Origin: Flavobacterium psychrophilum
Lineage (GTDB): Bacteria; Bacteroidota; Bacteroidia; Flavobacteriales; Flavobacteriaceae
Assembly: GCA_945862065.1 (NCBI GenBank)
Contig: CAMAWT010000001.1
Coordinates: 186,001-250,000, forward strand
Reading direction: 5' to 3'
Length of the DNA stretch: 64,000 bases
Shown here: one piece after another, positions 42,951 to 51,194 of the stretch
Position numbering within the stretch: the first letter of the stretch is position 1
How the letters are laid out: each line of letters starts with the position of its first letter
The notes under the pieces: model-generated
Database searches by the model: none
What the model saw: the letters and a program-made list of their open reading frames with translations, nothing else
Told to the model about the DNA's origin: nothing
Made by a program: the position numbers and the translations under genes

Positions 42951-44160
42951 TTTCAGATAGAATATTATCTAAATTATTGATTAAATTAGTATCGCTAATT
43001 TTTTTATAAAGTTGAGGTGCAGTAGTAATAGTCAACTTGAAGTAATCGGCATCTTTTTTTAGATAATATGTTTCTTCATAAAGCACAATAGTATTTTCTT
43101 TAGCAGTGTTCGAAACATACAATACTAATGCTTTACCATCAAAAACATATTGTTTTTCTCTTTCTTTCAATAATGCTAATTCCTTTTCGAGCGAGTTCTT
43201 TTTAGTTTCTAATTCTTTTACTCTGGAATTAACACCCACTTTATTTTCAGAAAATTCATTTTCAAGCAGTTGTCTATATTTTTCAATGGCAGTAACAATC
43301 GATAGCATTCTAGCCTTTTGATTGTTTTCTGTAATCTCAATAGTGTTGGAAGAAACTCCCATACCACTTTCAATAACAGGTGCATTTTTGGTAACCGAAG
43401 CTACCTCAGCCAAAGCTTCCGAAGGAATTTCAGCAGTAATTGTACCTTTTGATGTAGTATCTTTTTTAACCGGAGCAGTTACCACATTAGTATCACCAGG
43501 TTGAACTAAATTGGTGTCAGTATTAAACTTAAAATACATAATTCCTGCTGTCAAAACAATACATGCCGCAGCAGCATATTTTATCCGAGATAAAGAGATA
43601 ACTTTAGTCTCTTTTTTAGCAGTAACAGAATAAACAGGAGATTCTTCCGAGGTAACTAATTCCTTATCCCAAGCATTCATTTTTTCTTTGAGAGTTTCAC
43701 GTTCTTTTTTGGTAATAGCTAAGGCTATAGCATCATCAGAAAGCTGAAAACTTAGTTTATCAAAAGTATTAGGAAGTTCCGTTTTAATGCGTTTACGCTC
43801 CACTTTTGTAATGGCATTTTTTAAATCAGTAAAGAAGTGCACCTCTTTTTCAAAAGTGCTGTTTTTTGATGTAATCAAATAATCAATAGCTTCAGAACTA
43901 ATTCCTAAAACATGGTTTTCAGCCAACTCTTTTATCAAAGAAATGTAAACAGTATCTAATTTAGAAATGATTTTCTCATCATCTTTCAATCCCAAACTAT
44001 AAATAGCAGCATACACTGGTTTAGCATCCTTCTCAAAATCAAGAAAGGAAGTAGTAAACTTTTCCCAAAAAGCTATATTCGTTTGGTTGATATCAAAACT
44101 GGCATCTTTTTCCAATTTTGGCAACAACAAACTTTGTACTATGTCGATAGCTAATTTCAT
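42940..44160 (-). CDS. Anti-sigma-factor-like membrane protein
   Basis: 406 aa. Cytoplasmic N-terminal part (residues ~1-195), one membrane helix (YAAAACIVLTAGIMYFKF, ~197-214), and a periplasmic part with a long coiled coil (NSRVKELETKKNSLEKELAL). Follows the sigma-factor gene by 2 bp, the normal arrangement of sigma/anti-sigma pairs. Its N-terminal domain is larger than in FecR-type anti-sigmas and I do not recognise the family. Confidence 0.65.
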   Translation of the reverse strand: MKLAIDIVQSLLLPKLEKDASFDINQTNIAFWEKFTTSFLDFEKDAKPVYAAIYSLGLKDDEKIISKLDTVYISLIKELAENHVLGISSEAIDYLITSKNSTFEKEVHFFTDLKNAITKVERKRIKTELPNTFDKLSFQLSDDAIALAITKKERETLKEKMNAWDKELVTSEESPVYSVTAKKETKVISLSRIKYAAAACIVLTAGIMYFKFNTDTNLVQPGDTNVVTAPVKKDTTSKGTITAEIPSEALAEVASVTKNAPVIESGMGVSSNTIEITENNQKARMLSIVTAIEKYRQLLENEFSENKVGVNSRVKELETKKNSLEKELALLKEREKQYVFDGKALVLYVSNTAKENTIVLYEETYYLKKDADYFKLTITTAPQLYKKISDTNLINNLDNILSENGK

Positions 44161-44162
44161 TT

Positions 44163-44783
44163 TTATTGATTCAATTCGTTATAAGCAATTTTTTCCAATC
44201 GTTTTTGGCATTTTGCCTTTTGATTTCGGGTATTAACTTCATTGGTATAACCAAATTCAGTAGTCAAATCATTCATTGATTTTTTGTGATACCAAAACAA
44301 AGTAAGCAATTCATAACAATGACCTCCAGCAGCTTTCATCTTTTCTAAAGCAGTTTCTATTGCCAAAAATTGCGGTTCATTGGAGTGATCTACAGCATCC
44401 AAACTATCAGTTATAGAAGAATGATAACCATTAGGGTTTTCATCATCGTCATCCTCGGAATTATCTTTATAGTCAGTGGTCAATTTACTTTTTTCAAGAG
44501 TATTCAACAATTGAAAACGACATACAGAATTCAAATAGGTTTGAAATGAAGCGGTAAGAACAAAATCACCTTTTACTATTTTTTCATAAAGTATGATATT
44601 GGCATCTTGAAAAACATCTTCAAGTTCATAATCACTAATTTTCCCACTAGTCATTTTCCTCATAAACCCCAAACAATTAGCTTTACATCGTTTATAAACG
44701 ATACCTAAATAATCGGAATTCTCTTTTATTTTAACTAACAACTCCTGGTCAGTAAGATTTGAAAAATTGTTTTTGTCTGCCAT
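44163..44783 (-). CDS. ECF-type RNA polymerase sigma factor
   Basis: 206 aa. Region 2: DYELEDVFQDANIILYEKIV (~residues 50-69) and SFQTYLNSVCRFQLLNTLEK (~77-96); region 4: a C-terminal helix-turn-helix with MNDLTTEFGYTNEVNTRNQK (~171-190). Length and layout match ECF sigma factors. First gene of the operon with anti-sigma, M48 protease and CHAT. It is the best candidate to read the five GGGTTACC-N15-TATnAA promoters nearby. A GGTTACC also overlaps its own start codon, but without a matching -10. Confidence 0.85.
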   Translation of the reverse strand: MADKNNFSNLTDQELLVKIKENSDYLGIVYKRCKANCLGFMRKMTSGKISDYELEDVFQDANIILYEKIVKGDFVLTASFQTYLNSVCRFQLLNTLEKSKLTTDYKDNSEDDDDENPNGYHSSITDSLDAVDHSNEPQFLAIETALEKMKAAGGHCYELLTLFWYHKKSMNDLTTEFGYTNEVNTRNQKAKCQKRLEKIAYNELNQ

Positions 44784-44861
44784 GGTAACCTCTATATTTG
44801 TATATAAAATCTTAAAGGCAGCAATTTAAGATTTTTTTGTCACTTTAAAAATGTTATAACA

Positions 44862-44893
44862 AATCAATCTCTTTATTGCTAAAGAGATTGATT
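44862..44893 (-). terminator. Terminator behind the small secreted protein gene
   Basis: Perfect 13-bp stem AATCAATCTCTTT/AAAGAGATTGATT with a 6-base loop, between the stop of 44908-45282 and the start of the sigma operon. Symmetric enough to stop either strand. Confidence 0.75.
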
Positions 44894-44907
44894 CATTTTA
44901 CATTGAA

Positions 44908-45282
44908 TTATCTACTGATATAACTTTTATTTCCATTGCTGTTAATGTAGTACTGACCACCTCTAGAACCAGTATATACTGGCGTTGGTGTTGTATAAGT
45001 TGGCGTTGAATAAGTTGGCGTTGAATAATAGGTCGGCGCACTATAAGTTGAAGGTGCAACATAGTAATTATCAGCTGGTTTAGTTCCATAATTTCCAGTG
45101 TACGGATTTACATTTCTAACAGTACTGTAATTGTCATTTCGGGTAGTGTTTGGAGTGGTTCGGTAATAACCTTGAACATAAGTTCCATTACTGTTAGTGT
45201 AACCCGAAACATAAGTTGAAGTTTGAGCAAAAGAATTAGCTGCTGCAAATAAAAACGCGATAAAGAAGAATAATTTTTTCAT
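44908..45282 (-). CDS. Secreted Tyr/Thr/Ser-rich repeat protein under shared promoter
   Basis: 124 aa with signal peptide (LFFFIAFLFAAANSFAQ) and a low-complexity mature part with repeats of the type YSTPTYSTPTYTTPTP. The end GGQYYINSNGNKSYISR resembles a PBCV-type basic or DUF3761-like tail. It is probably surface-exposed or matrix-like. Promoter-like element at 45324-45354. Confidence 0.7.
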   Translation of the reverse strand: MKKLFFFIAFLFAAANSFAQTSTYVSGYTNSNGTYVQGYYRTTPNTTRNDNYSTVRNVNPYTGNYGTKPADNYYVAPSTYSAPTYYSTPTYSTPTYTTPTPVYTGSRGGQYYINSNGNKSYISR

Positions 45283-45323
45283 GATAATAAATTTAAATTG
45301 TTAATGATTAATTGTTTTATACA

Positions 45324-45354
45324 AGTTAATAGTGAAATTGTAAAAAGGTAACCC
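45324..45354 (-). promoter_or_regulatory. Putative ECF promoter P2 (GGGTTACC-N15-TATTAACT)
   Basis: Minus strand: GGGTTACC (45354-45347), 15 bases, TATTAACT (45331-45324), then TGTATAAAAC as in P1. Confidence 0.7.
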
Positions 45355-45376
45355 TGATTTTATTTTTTATTTTTTT

Positions 45377-45928
45377 TTAGAATCCACCGTATAGTGTACT
45401 TCTAATAGTTTCTGAAGGAGACAAACTTGGTAAACCGCTACTGCTGTTCATAAAAGTATCATACGCACCAAAGTTATTTGGGATTAAAGTTTGCGATGGT
45501 GTTAAACTTGGTAAACCACTACTACTATTATTATAAACATCATAACCACCATAAATGTTTGAGGAAAGAGTTTGAGAAGGTGTTAAATTTGGCAATCCGC
45601 TGCTACTATTGTTATAAATATCATAGCCTCCATAAATGTTAGAAGAAATAGTTTGAGAAGGTGTTAAACTTGGTAGACCACTACTACTATTGTTATAAAC
45701 ATCATAACCTCCATAAATGTTAGAAGAAATAGTTTGAGAAGGTGTTAAACTAGGTAAGCCACTACTACTATTGTTATAAATATCATAGCCACCATAAGTA
45801 TTTTGCTTAATGGTTTGAGAAGGAGTAAGATTTTGATACCCATTAGTCGTTCCGTAAACATTGTAACTTGACTGAGCATTTACACTAAAACATAGAGCAA
45901 ATAAAGCGATTGAAAGTAATTTTTTCAT
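45377..45928 (-). CDS. Secreted protein with five 28-residue tandem repeats
   Basis: 183 aa. Signal peptide LLSIALFALCFSVNAQ, then tandem units of about 28 residues with the core SSSGLPSLTPSQT and IYGGYD.YNN. The DNA repeats are also alike (84-bp period), so the number of units may vary by slippage or recombination. No enzymatic motif. It is likely a surface or matrix protein. Promoter-like element at 45975-46005. Confidence 0.75.
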   Translation of the reverse strand: MKKLLSIALFALCFSVNAQSSYNVYGTTNGYQNLTPSQTIKQNTYGGYDIYNNSSSGLPSLTPSQTISSNIYGGYDVYNNSSSGLPSLTPSQTISSNIYGGYDIYNNSSSGLPNLTPSQTLSSNIYGGYDVYNNSSSGLPSLTPSQTLIPNNFGAYDTFMNSSSGLPSLSPSETIRSTLYGGF

Positions 45929-45974
45929 GATAAGTAATTTTTTAAATTGTGAATGATTAATTTGTTTTTATACT

Positions 45975-46005
45975 AGTTAATATTCAAAAAGTAAAAAGGT
46001 AACCC
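45975..46005 (-). promoter_or_regulatory. Putative ECF promoter P1 (GGGTTACC-N15-TATTAACT)
   Basis: Minus strand: GGGTTACC (46005-45998), 15 bases, TATTAACT (45982-45975), start codon about 47 bp further. The 393-bp gap between this gene and AbiE locus 2 holds this promoter plus the AbiE repeats. Confidence 0.7.
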
Positions 46006-46051
46006 ATAGAAATGAAAATATTTTTTTTATTATGTTTTATATCACAGAAGT

Positions 46052-46069
46052 CAGGTTCATCCTGACAAT
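46052..46069. repeat. CAGGTTNATCCTGACAAT repeat, copy 3 (AbiE locus 2)
   Basis: CAGGTTCATCCTGACAAT followed by ACTATAAA and ATAAATAC, as in the copies before AbiE locus 1. It lies 253 bp before abiEi-2. Confidence 0.6.
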
Positions 46070-46272
46070 TCAACTATAAAATATAAATACAAAAAAAATA
46101 CAACGTACTAATTTTAAGTGTAGCAAACTAGGGTAACTTTTACCCTCGAAAACAAAACGAAGGTAATTTTATTCAAATTTTACTCTCGTTCTTTTTGTTT
46201 CAACACTCCAATAGTTAAAATCGGTAAAACTTTTAATGATAAAAATGACAATCTTAATTTAGATATATTACA

Positions 46273-46309
46273 TTTGCATAATACTACACATTGTGTAGTA
46301 ATGCGCAAA
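46273..46309. promoter_or_regulatory. Palindromic operator candidate upstream of AbiE locus 2
   Basis: TTTGC (46273-46277), perfect palindrome CTACACATTGTGTAG (46284-46298), GCAAA (46305-46309), total 37 bp as at 10120-10156. A TACATTTG (46269-46276), matching the -7 element TAnnTTTG, overlaps its left edge, so binding here would block the promoter. The abiEi start follows 12 bp later. Confidence 0.65.
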
Positions 46310-46321
46310 CAAAATATATAG

Positions 46322-47131
46322 ATGAAAATAGGGGTTCAATCATATAATTATTTAGAAGACTATCTTGATGCTGTTAGAGCTAAAGGTAGATATGCCTTTA
46401 CAATTGATGAACTTAAAGATAAATTTGATATATCGGATAAAGCAATTCATCAAAATTTATACCGTTTAAAAGCAAAAAAAAGAATAGTTCAAGTTCGTCA
46501 AAGGTTTTACACCATACTTCCAGCAGAATATGCAAGACAAGGAATGTTACCTACAAATCTTTTTATTGACGATATGATGAATATGTTACATAAAAAATAT
46601 TACGTTGGTTTAATTTCAGCAGCAGCTATTCACGGTGCATCACACCAACAATCAATGGAAACATTCGTAATTACTGAAAAACCAGCTTTAAGAGATATAA
46701 AAACTAAAAAGTTAAAAATCAATTTTTTCGTTAAAAATGATTGGAATAAAGACGACATCAAACAAGTAAAAACCGATGCTGGTTTTATAAATGTTTCTTC
46801 TCCAGAACTTACAGCTTTAGATTTATTATCCTATGTAGATAAAATAGGAATGAATAGAGTAATAACTATTTTATCAGAATTAGTAGAAGTAATAAAACCA
46901 ACAAATCTCAATAAAACAGCCAAAAACTATTCACAAACAGCAGCTGTGCAACGGCTAGGATATTTATTAGAAACAGAACTCAATAACCAAAAACTAAGTG
47001 TTATTTTATATAAAATTATAGCACATAAAATAGGGGTAAATATTCCTTTAATGCCGGGGAAAGATAAAATTGGCGAAGTGGATTTAAAATGGAAAATTAT
47101 CCGAAATATTAAAATTGAAAGTGATTTATGA
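46322..47131 (+). CDS. abiEi: AbiEi-type antitoxin / repressor, locus 2
   Basis: 269 aa. N-terminal winged helix (residues ~20-65, FTIDELKDKFDISDKAIHQN then RQRFYTILPAEYA) and AbiEi C-terminal region (YYVGLISAAAIHGASHQQ, TALDLLSYVDKIG). It binds and neutralises the AbiEii toxin and probably autoregulates through the palindrome just upstream. It overlaps abiEii-2 by 4 bp. Diverged from locus 1 although the promoters share repeats. Confidence 0.88.
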   Translation: MKIGVQSYNYLEDYLDAVRAKGRYAFTIDELKDKFDISDKAIHQNLYRLKAKKRIVQVRQRFYTILPAEYARQGMLPTNLFIDDMMNMLHKKYYVGLISAAAIHGASHQQSMETFVITEKPALRDIKTKKLKINFFVKNDWNKDDIKQVKTDAGFINVSSPELTALDLLSYVDKIGMNRVITILSELVEVIKPTNLNKTAKNYSQTAAVQRLGYLLETELNNQKLSVILYKIIAHKIGVNIPLMPGKDKIGEVDLKWKIIRNIKIESDL

Positions 47132-47919
47132 TTCCTAGACGTTATATAGAAGAATGGAAAGAATTTGCTCCTTGGCCAGAAAATAGCCAAGTCGAACAAG
47201 ATTTAGTTATAGAAAGAGCATTGGTTGAAATATTTTCAGATCGATTCCTAAATGAAAACCTAGCATTTCGTGGTGGAACAGCTTTACACAAACTATTCTT
47301 AAAACCACAAGCTAGATATTCCGAAGACATTGATTTGGTACAAATAAAGACCGGACCCATAAAACCAATTCTCGTTAGATTGCGAGAATGCTTGGTTTTT
47401 CTGGGGACAAAAAGAAACATCACAACCAGTATTCACAACAACACAGTAGAATACCGCTTTGAAACAGAAATAGCTCCAATAATTAAAATGCGTCTCAAAA
47501 TCGAAATCAATTGCAGAGAACACTTCACGGTATTAGGATTGCAACAGGTACCTTTCAAAGTACAGAATGGTTGGTTCAATGGAGAATGTATGATAAACAC
47601 CTATCATATAGAGGAATTATTAGGTACAAAATTAAGAGCATTATACCAACGAAGAAAAGGGCGAGATTTATTCGATTTAGATTTCGCACTAACAAAACTA
47701 GATATTGATATTTCAAAATTAATTCAATGCTACAAAGAATACATAAATTTCTCGGATGGTGCCTCACCTACCAGCAAAATGTTTGTAGCCAATATGCTAG
47801 AAAAAATGAGCGATGATGAATTCAGAAATGACATCTTCACAATATTAAGACCTGAAATTGAATACAATAATGATTTAGCGTATGAAGCAGTAAAAGAAAA
47901 TATTATCAATAAAATTTAA
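47128..47919 (+). CDS. abiEii: AbiEii-type nucleotidyltransferase toxin, locus 2
   Basis: 263 aa. AbiEii signature FRGGTALHKLF (~residues 47-57) and RYSEDIDLVQI (~64-74) with the two catalytic acids, then MRLKIEINCRE with the third (~121-131), and ELLGTKLRALYQRRKGRDLF (~162-181). A growth-arrest toxin of the type IV AbiE system. Start codon is inside the antitoxin stop (ATGA). Confidence 0.9.
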   Translation: MIPRRYIEEWKEFAPWPENSQVEQDLVIERALVEIFSDRFLNENLAFRGGTALHKLFLKPQARYSEDIDLVQIKTGPIKPILVRLRECLVFLGTKRNITTSIHNNTVEYRFETEIAPIIKMRLKIEINCREHFTVLGLQQVPFKVQNGWFNGECMINTYHIEELLGTKLRALYQRRKGRDLFDLDFALTKLDIDISKLIQCYKEYINFSDGASPTSKMFVANMLEKMSDDEFRNDIFTILRPEIEYNNDLAYEAVKENIINKI

Positions 47920-48055
47920 AAAAATAATCATAATGCTTTTTTATTATTTTCTTAATTGTTAACTAATTTTGCATTAAGAATAAACATAAAATTAATTATA
48001 CAATATTTTTTGTAAAAAGAAATAAATTTGTAAAAACCTAATTACAATTTAAGTT

Positions 48056-48850
48056 ATGAATCAATATGAGACTTTACTGAAATATGTAAAAGAAAATGGA
48101 GTACAGAAAACAGATCGAACTGGAATTGGCACCAAAAGTATTTTTGGATATCAAATGCGATTTGATTTAAGTAAGGGTTTTCCATTAATTACAACAAAAA
48201 AGTTGCATTTAAAATCAATAATTCATGAGCTTTTATGGTTTTTGAAGGGAGACAGTAATATCAAATATTTAAACGATAATGGTGTTAAAATTTGGGATGA
48301 ATGGGCAGATGAAAATGGAAATTTAGGTCCGATTTATGGTTCACAATGGAGAAGTTGGCCAACTGCAGATGGAAAACATATTGATCAAATTTCTCAGATT
48401 ATAAATACTTTAAAAAAGAATCCTGATTCTAGAAGAATTATAGTAAGTGCCTGGAATGTAGCAGATATAGAAAATATGAAATTGCCACCATGTCATTGTT
48501 TATTTCAATTTTATGTAGCAGATAATAAATTATCTTGTCAAATGTACCAAAGAAGTGCGGATTTGTTTCTAGGTGTGCCATTTAATATTGCATCTTATGC
48601 TCTATTGACAATGATGATTGCTCAGGTAAGTAATTTAGGGCTAGGTGAGTTTATTCATACTTTTGGTGATACTCACATATATTTGAATCACCTTGATCAA
48701 GTTGATTTACAATTATCAAGAACTCCAAAATCATTTCCTCAAATGATAATTAATCCAAATGTAACGGATATATTTAATTTTAAGTACGAAGATTTTAATT
48801 TAGAAGGATATGATCCATACCCTAGTATTAAGGCTCCCATTGCAGTATGA
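48056..48850 (+). CDS. thyA: Thymidylate synthase (ThyA)
   Basis: 264 aa, full length for ThyA. Makes dTMP from dUMP with methylene-tetrahydrofolate. Active-site region [12 protein letters not shown] with the nucleophile Cys at ~residue 146, [18 protein letters not shown] (~165-182) and the HIYLNHLDQ segment (~207-215) are intact. It overlaps the DNA methyltransferase gene by 4 bp (ATGA), so it belongs to that operon rather than to a housekeeping thyA-folA pair. No dihydrofolate reductase gene is near. It may supply or deplete dUMP/dTMP as part of the system. Confidence 0.93.
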   Translation: MNQYETLLKYVKENGVQKTDRTGIGTKSIFGYQMRFDLSKGFPLITTKKLHLKSIIHELLWFLKGDSNIKYLNDNGVKIWDEWADENGNLGPIYGSQWRSWPTADGKHIDQISQIINTLKKNPDSRRIIVSAWNVADIENMKLPPCHCLFQFYVADNKLSCQMYQRSADLFLGVPFNIASYALLTMMIAQVSNLGLGEFIHTFGDTHIYLNHLDQVDLQLSRTPKSFPQMIINPNVTDIFNFKYEDFNLEGYDPYPSIKAPIAV

Positions 48851-50205
48851 TAAATAATGAAATAATTGAAAGAAATAATTGTTTAATAGATTCATACCGT
48901 AAACAATACAAGATAAAGAGAGAGCCTATCGAAGTTAAGTTTCGAAGTATAGTTCCTGAGTTGAAAAGTAGTGATAGATATACACATTTAATACATACCT
49001 ATCCAGCAAAATTACTTGTACATATTCCATATTTTTTTTTAAACAATTCTATTCTTTCAAAATTAGGGGATAATGTATTAGATCCCTTTAACGGTACTGG
49101 TACTGTGTATCTTGAGAGTTTGTTAGCGGGAAGAAATGCTTATGGAGCTGATTCTAACCCTCTTGCTAGGCTAATAGCAAGAGTGAAATCAACAAAATAT
49201 AATACTGAGAATTTGTCGAATATTTTAACTGATGTTGTTAGTAACTCAATTTCAAGTAATGAAAGACATTTACCAGATGTTGTTAATTGTGACATGTGGT
49301 TCTCTAAGAGAAATAAAGATGATTTATCAAAAATTTTATTTCAAATAAATAAGATAGAGGATGAGGATATCAAAAACTTTATGCTTGTTTCTTTTTCAAA
49401 TTGTGTTAAAAAAGTCAGTTATGCTGATCCTCGAGTATCTGTTCCAGTAAGATTAAATTCGAAAAAATATGAAGATAGACCTGAGTTAAAGGAAAAAACA
49501 GAAAAGAAAATTGATGAAATAGATAACGTAAATGTTTTTGAAAAATTTAGAACAATAACGCTTGATAATATCAAAAGATTCAAAAAATTAGAAAGTACAT
49601 TTATTGATAATTATAAAGCTAACCATATTTCAAATGATGCACGAAGATTGTATAATTGTAATCAAGAACTTGACTTTTTAGAAAATGATTTAATTCAATT
49701 AATTATTACATCTCCTCCTTATGCTGGTGCACAAAAGTATATTCGTTCATCAAGTTTAAATCTTGGATGGACTGGTTTAGCTAACGTATCTGAATTAAGT
49801 ACCTTAGATAAAAAAAATATAGGGAGAGAAATATATAATAAAAATGAAATATTTATTGTAAAAACAGGAATCAAAGATGCTGACTTATTAATTGAAAAAA
49901 TTGCATTAATAAATATCTCTAGAGCCAATATTGCTTGTAAATATTTAACTGAAATGAAGATAGCTCTTGATGAAATGATTAGGGTTTTGAAAAATGGAGG
50001 AAATTTAGTTTTAGTTATAGGTAATAATAAAATTTGTGGTTTTGAATTTAATACTCAAGCTTATTTAACGGAATATATTGTTGAAAAAGGATTGAATTTA
50101 GAATTTAAACTTATTGATGACATCGCATCTTATGGATTGATGACAAAAAGAAATAAAACAGCTGATATAATATCTAGAGAGTATATTCTAGTTTTTAAAA
50201 AATAA
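48847..50205 (+). CDS. Adenine/cytosine-N4 DNA methyltransferase-like protein
   Basis: 452 aa. Motif [21 protein letters not shown] (~residues 79-98) binds S-adenosylmethionine, and catalytic motif [10 protein letters not shown] (~286-293) fits amino-methyltransferases. About 200 residues between them would hold target recognition. [14 protein letters not shown] (~380-393) is a further methyltransferase strand. No restriction enzyme gene is recognisable in the operon; the neighbouring phosphoribosyltransferase-like and ATPase genes take that place. Confidence 0.8.
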   Translation: MINNEIIERNNCLIDSYRKQYKIKREPIEVKFRSIVPELKSSDRYTHLIHTYPAKLLVHIPYFFLNNSILSKLGDNVLDPFNGTGTVYLESLLAGRNAYGADSNPLARLIARVKSTKYNTENLSNILTDVVSNSISSNERHLPDVVNCDMWFSKRNKDDLSKILFQINKIEDEDIKNFMLVSFSNCVKKVSYADPRVSVPVRLNSKKYEDRPELKEKTEKKIDEIDNVNVFEKFRTITLDNIKRFKKLESTFIDNYKANHISNDARRLYNCNQELDFLENDLIQLIITSPPYAGAQKYIRSSSLNLGWTGLANVSELSTLDKKNIGREIYNKNEIFIVKTGIKDADLLIEKIALINISRANIACKYLTEMKIALDEMIRVLKNGGNLVLVIGNNKICGFEFNTQAYLTEYIVEKGLNLEFKLIDDIASYGLMTKRNKTADIISREYILVFKK

Positions 50206-50213
50206 TAAAAAGT

Positions 50214-51194
50214 ATGGCTCTTGATTTAGATGAATTTGAAAATAATTTATGGGATAGAATACAAATTTTAAATTCTACTATTTGGGAAAATAGAGTTTTG
50301 AAATCTAAAGTAGATAATTGGTTGAGTAATTTTTCTCAACCTGAAGAAAAATTAATGGCTTTATATCTTCTTTCTGAATTCATGTATTTTGGAGATTCTC
50401 AAATGAGAATTTTATTAAAAACTTTATTTAGAGATTTATTTAAATACCCAATTATAAAAGAAATTAGAAATTTGAATAGTAATACTTTAGATAAATTAAT
50501 AATAGAGTCAAAATTTAACGAAGAACTAAGAGAAACAAGATTTATAGGTGTTGGTAATCCATCAGAAAGTGGTGCTCATTTATTATATTTTTTTAGACAG
50601 GAGAACAATTTATCAAAAAGAAATTTTATACATACCTTTGAAATTGATCTTCCAGAAAATCAAAATATTAAACGTATTGTTTTTTTGGATGATTTTTGTG
50701 GCTCAGGAAATCAAGTTGCAAAAGATAAAGGTTTAATTTCTTTTATTAATTTCATTAAGACTAATCGAACTTCAGTAGAAATTAATTATTTAATGTTGGT
50801 GGGTACCGAAGTAGGAATTGATAACATTGAAAAGACAGGTATTTTTAATAATGTTAATGCTGTGATGAGATTGGACGATTCTTTTAAAGTTTTTGAAACA
50901 AATTCAAGATATTTTAGTAATGTTGATATACCATTAGTTATGGATGAAGTTAAATTATTTGCTGAGACGTATGGTTATCCATTAACTGAAAAATTATGCC
51001 AAAGTGATGGAGTGCCACCTGTGCATCTTACTGCTTGTGCATCTTCAAATTCATTGGGATTTAGCAATTGTCAATTATTATTAGGATTTCATCATAATAC
51101 TCCAGATAACACATTGCCAATAATTTGGTATGATGAAAAAGATTACCCATGGATTCCAATTTTTAAGAGATATAATAAAAAATACAATTTTTAA
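50214..51194 (+). CDS. Phosphoribosyltransferase-like conflict protein (PRTase-CE type)
   Basis: 326 aa. The key motif RIVFLDDFCGSGNQV (~residues 152-166) corresponds to the PRPP-binding loop of type I phosphoribosyltransferases (two acids followed by GSG). Helical N-terminus, and a C-terminal part with ACASSNSLGFSNCQLLLGFH. This resembles the PRTase family reported in prokaryotic conflict systems, which occurs next to ORC/CDC6-like ATPases. Its stop overlaps the ATPase start by one base. The substrate is unknown. Confidence 0.65.
   Translation: MALDLDEFENNLWDRIQILNSTIWENRVLKSKVDNWLSNFSQPEEKLMALYLLSEFMYFGDSQMRILLKTLFRDLFKYPIIKEIRNLNSNTLDKLIIESKFNEELRETRFIGVGNPSESGAHLLYFFRQENNLSKRNFIHTFEIDLPENQNIKRIVFLDDFCGSGNQVAKDKGLISFINFIKTNRTSVEINYLMLVGTEVGIDNIEKTGIFNNVNAVMRLDDSFKVFETNSRYFSNVDIPLVMDEVKLFAETYGYPLTEKLCQSDGVPPVHLTACASSNSLGFSNCQLLLGFHHNTPDNTLPIIWYDEKDYPWIPIFKRYNKKYNF

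Noticed and set aside
44778..44786. GGTTACC at the sigma-factor start codon as a sixth regulon promoter
   Set aside because: There is no TATnAA box 15 bases downstream, and the sequence overlaps the start codon itself. Autoregulation is possible, but not through this layout.
45377..45928. CRISPR-like array
   Set aside because: The regular spacing comes from an 84-bp in-frame coding repeat with a signal peptide. No spacers and no cas genes.
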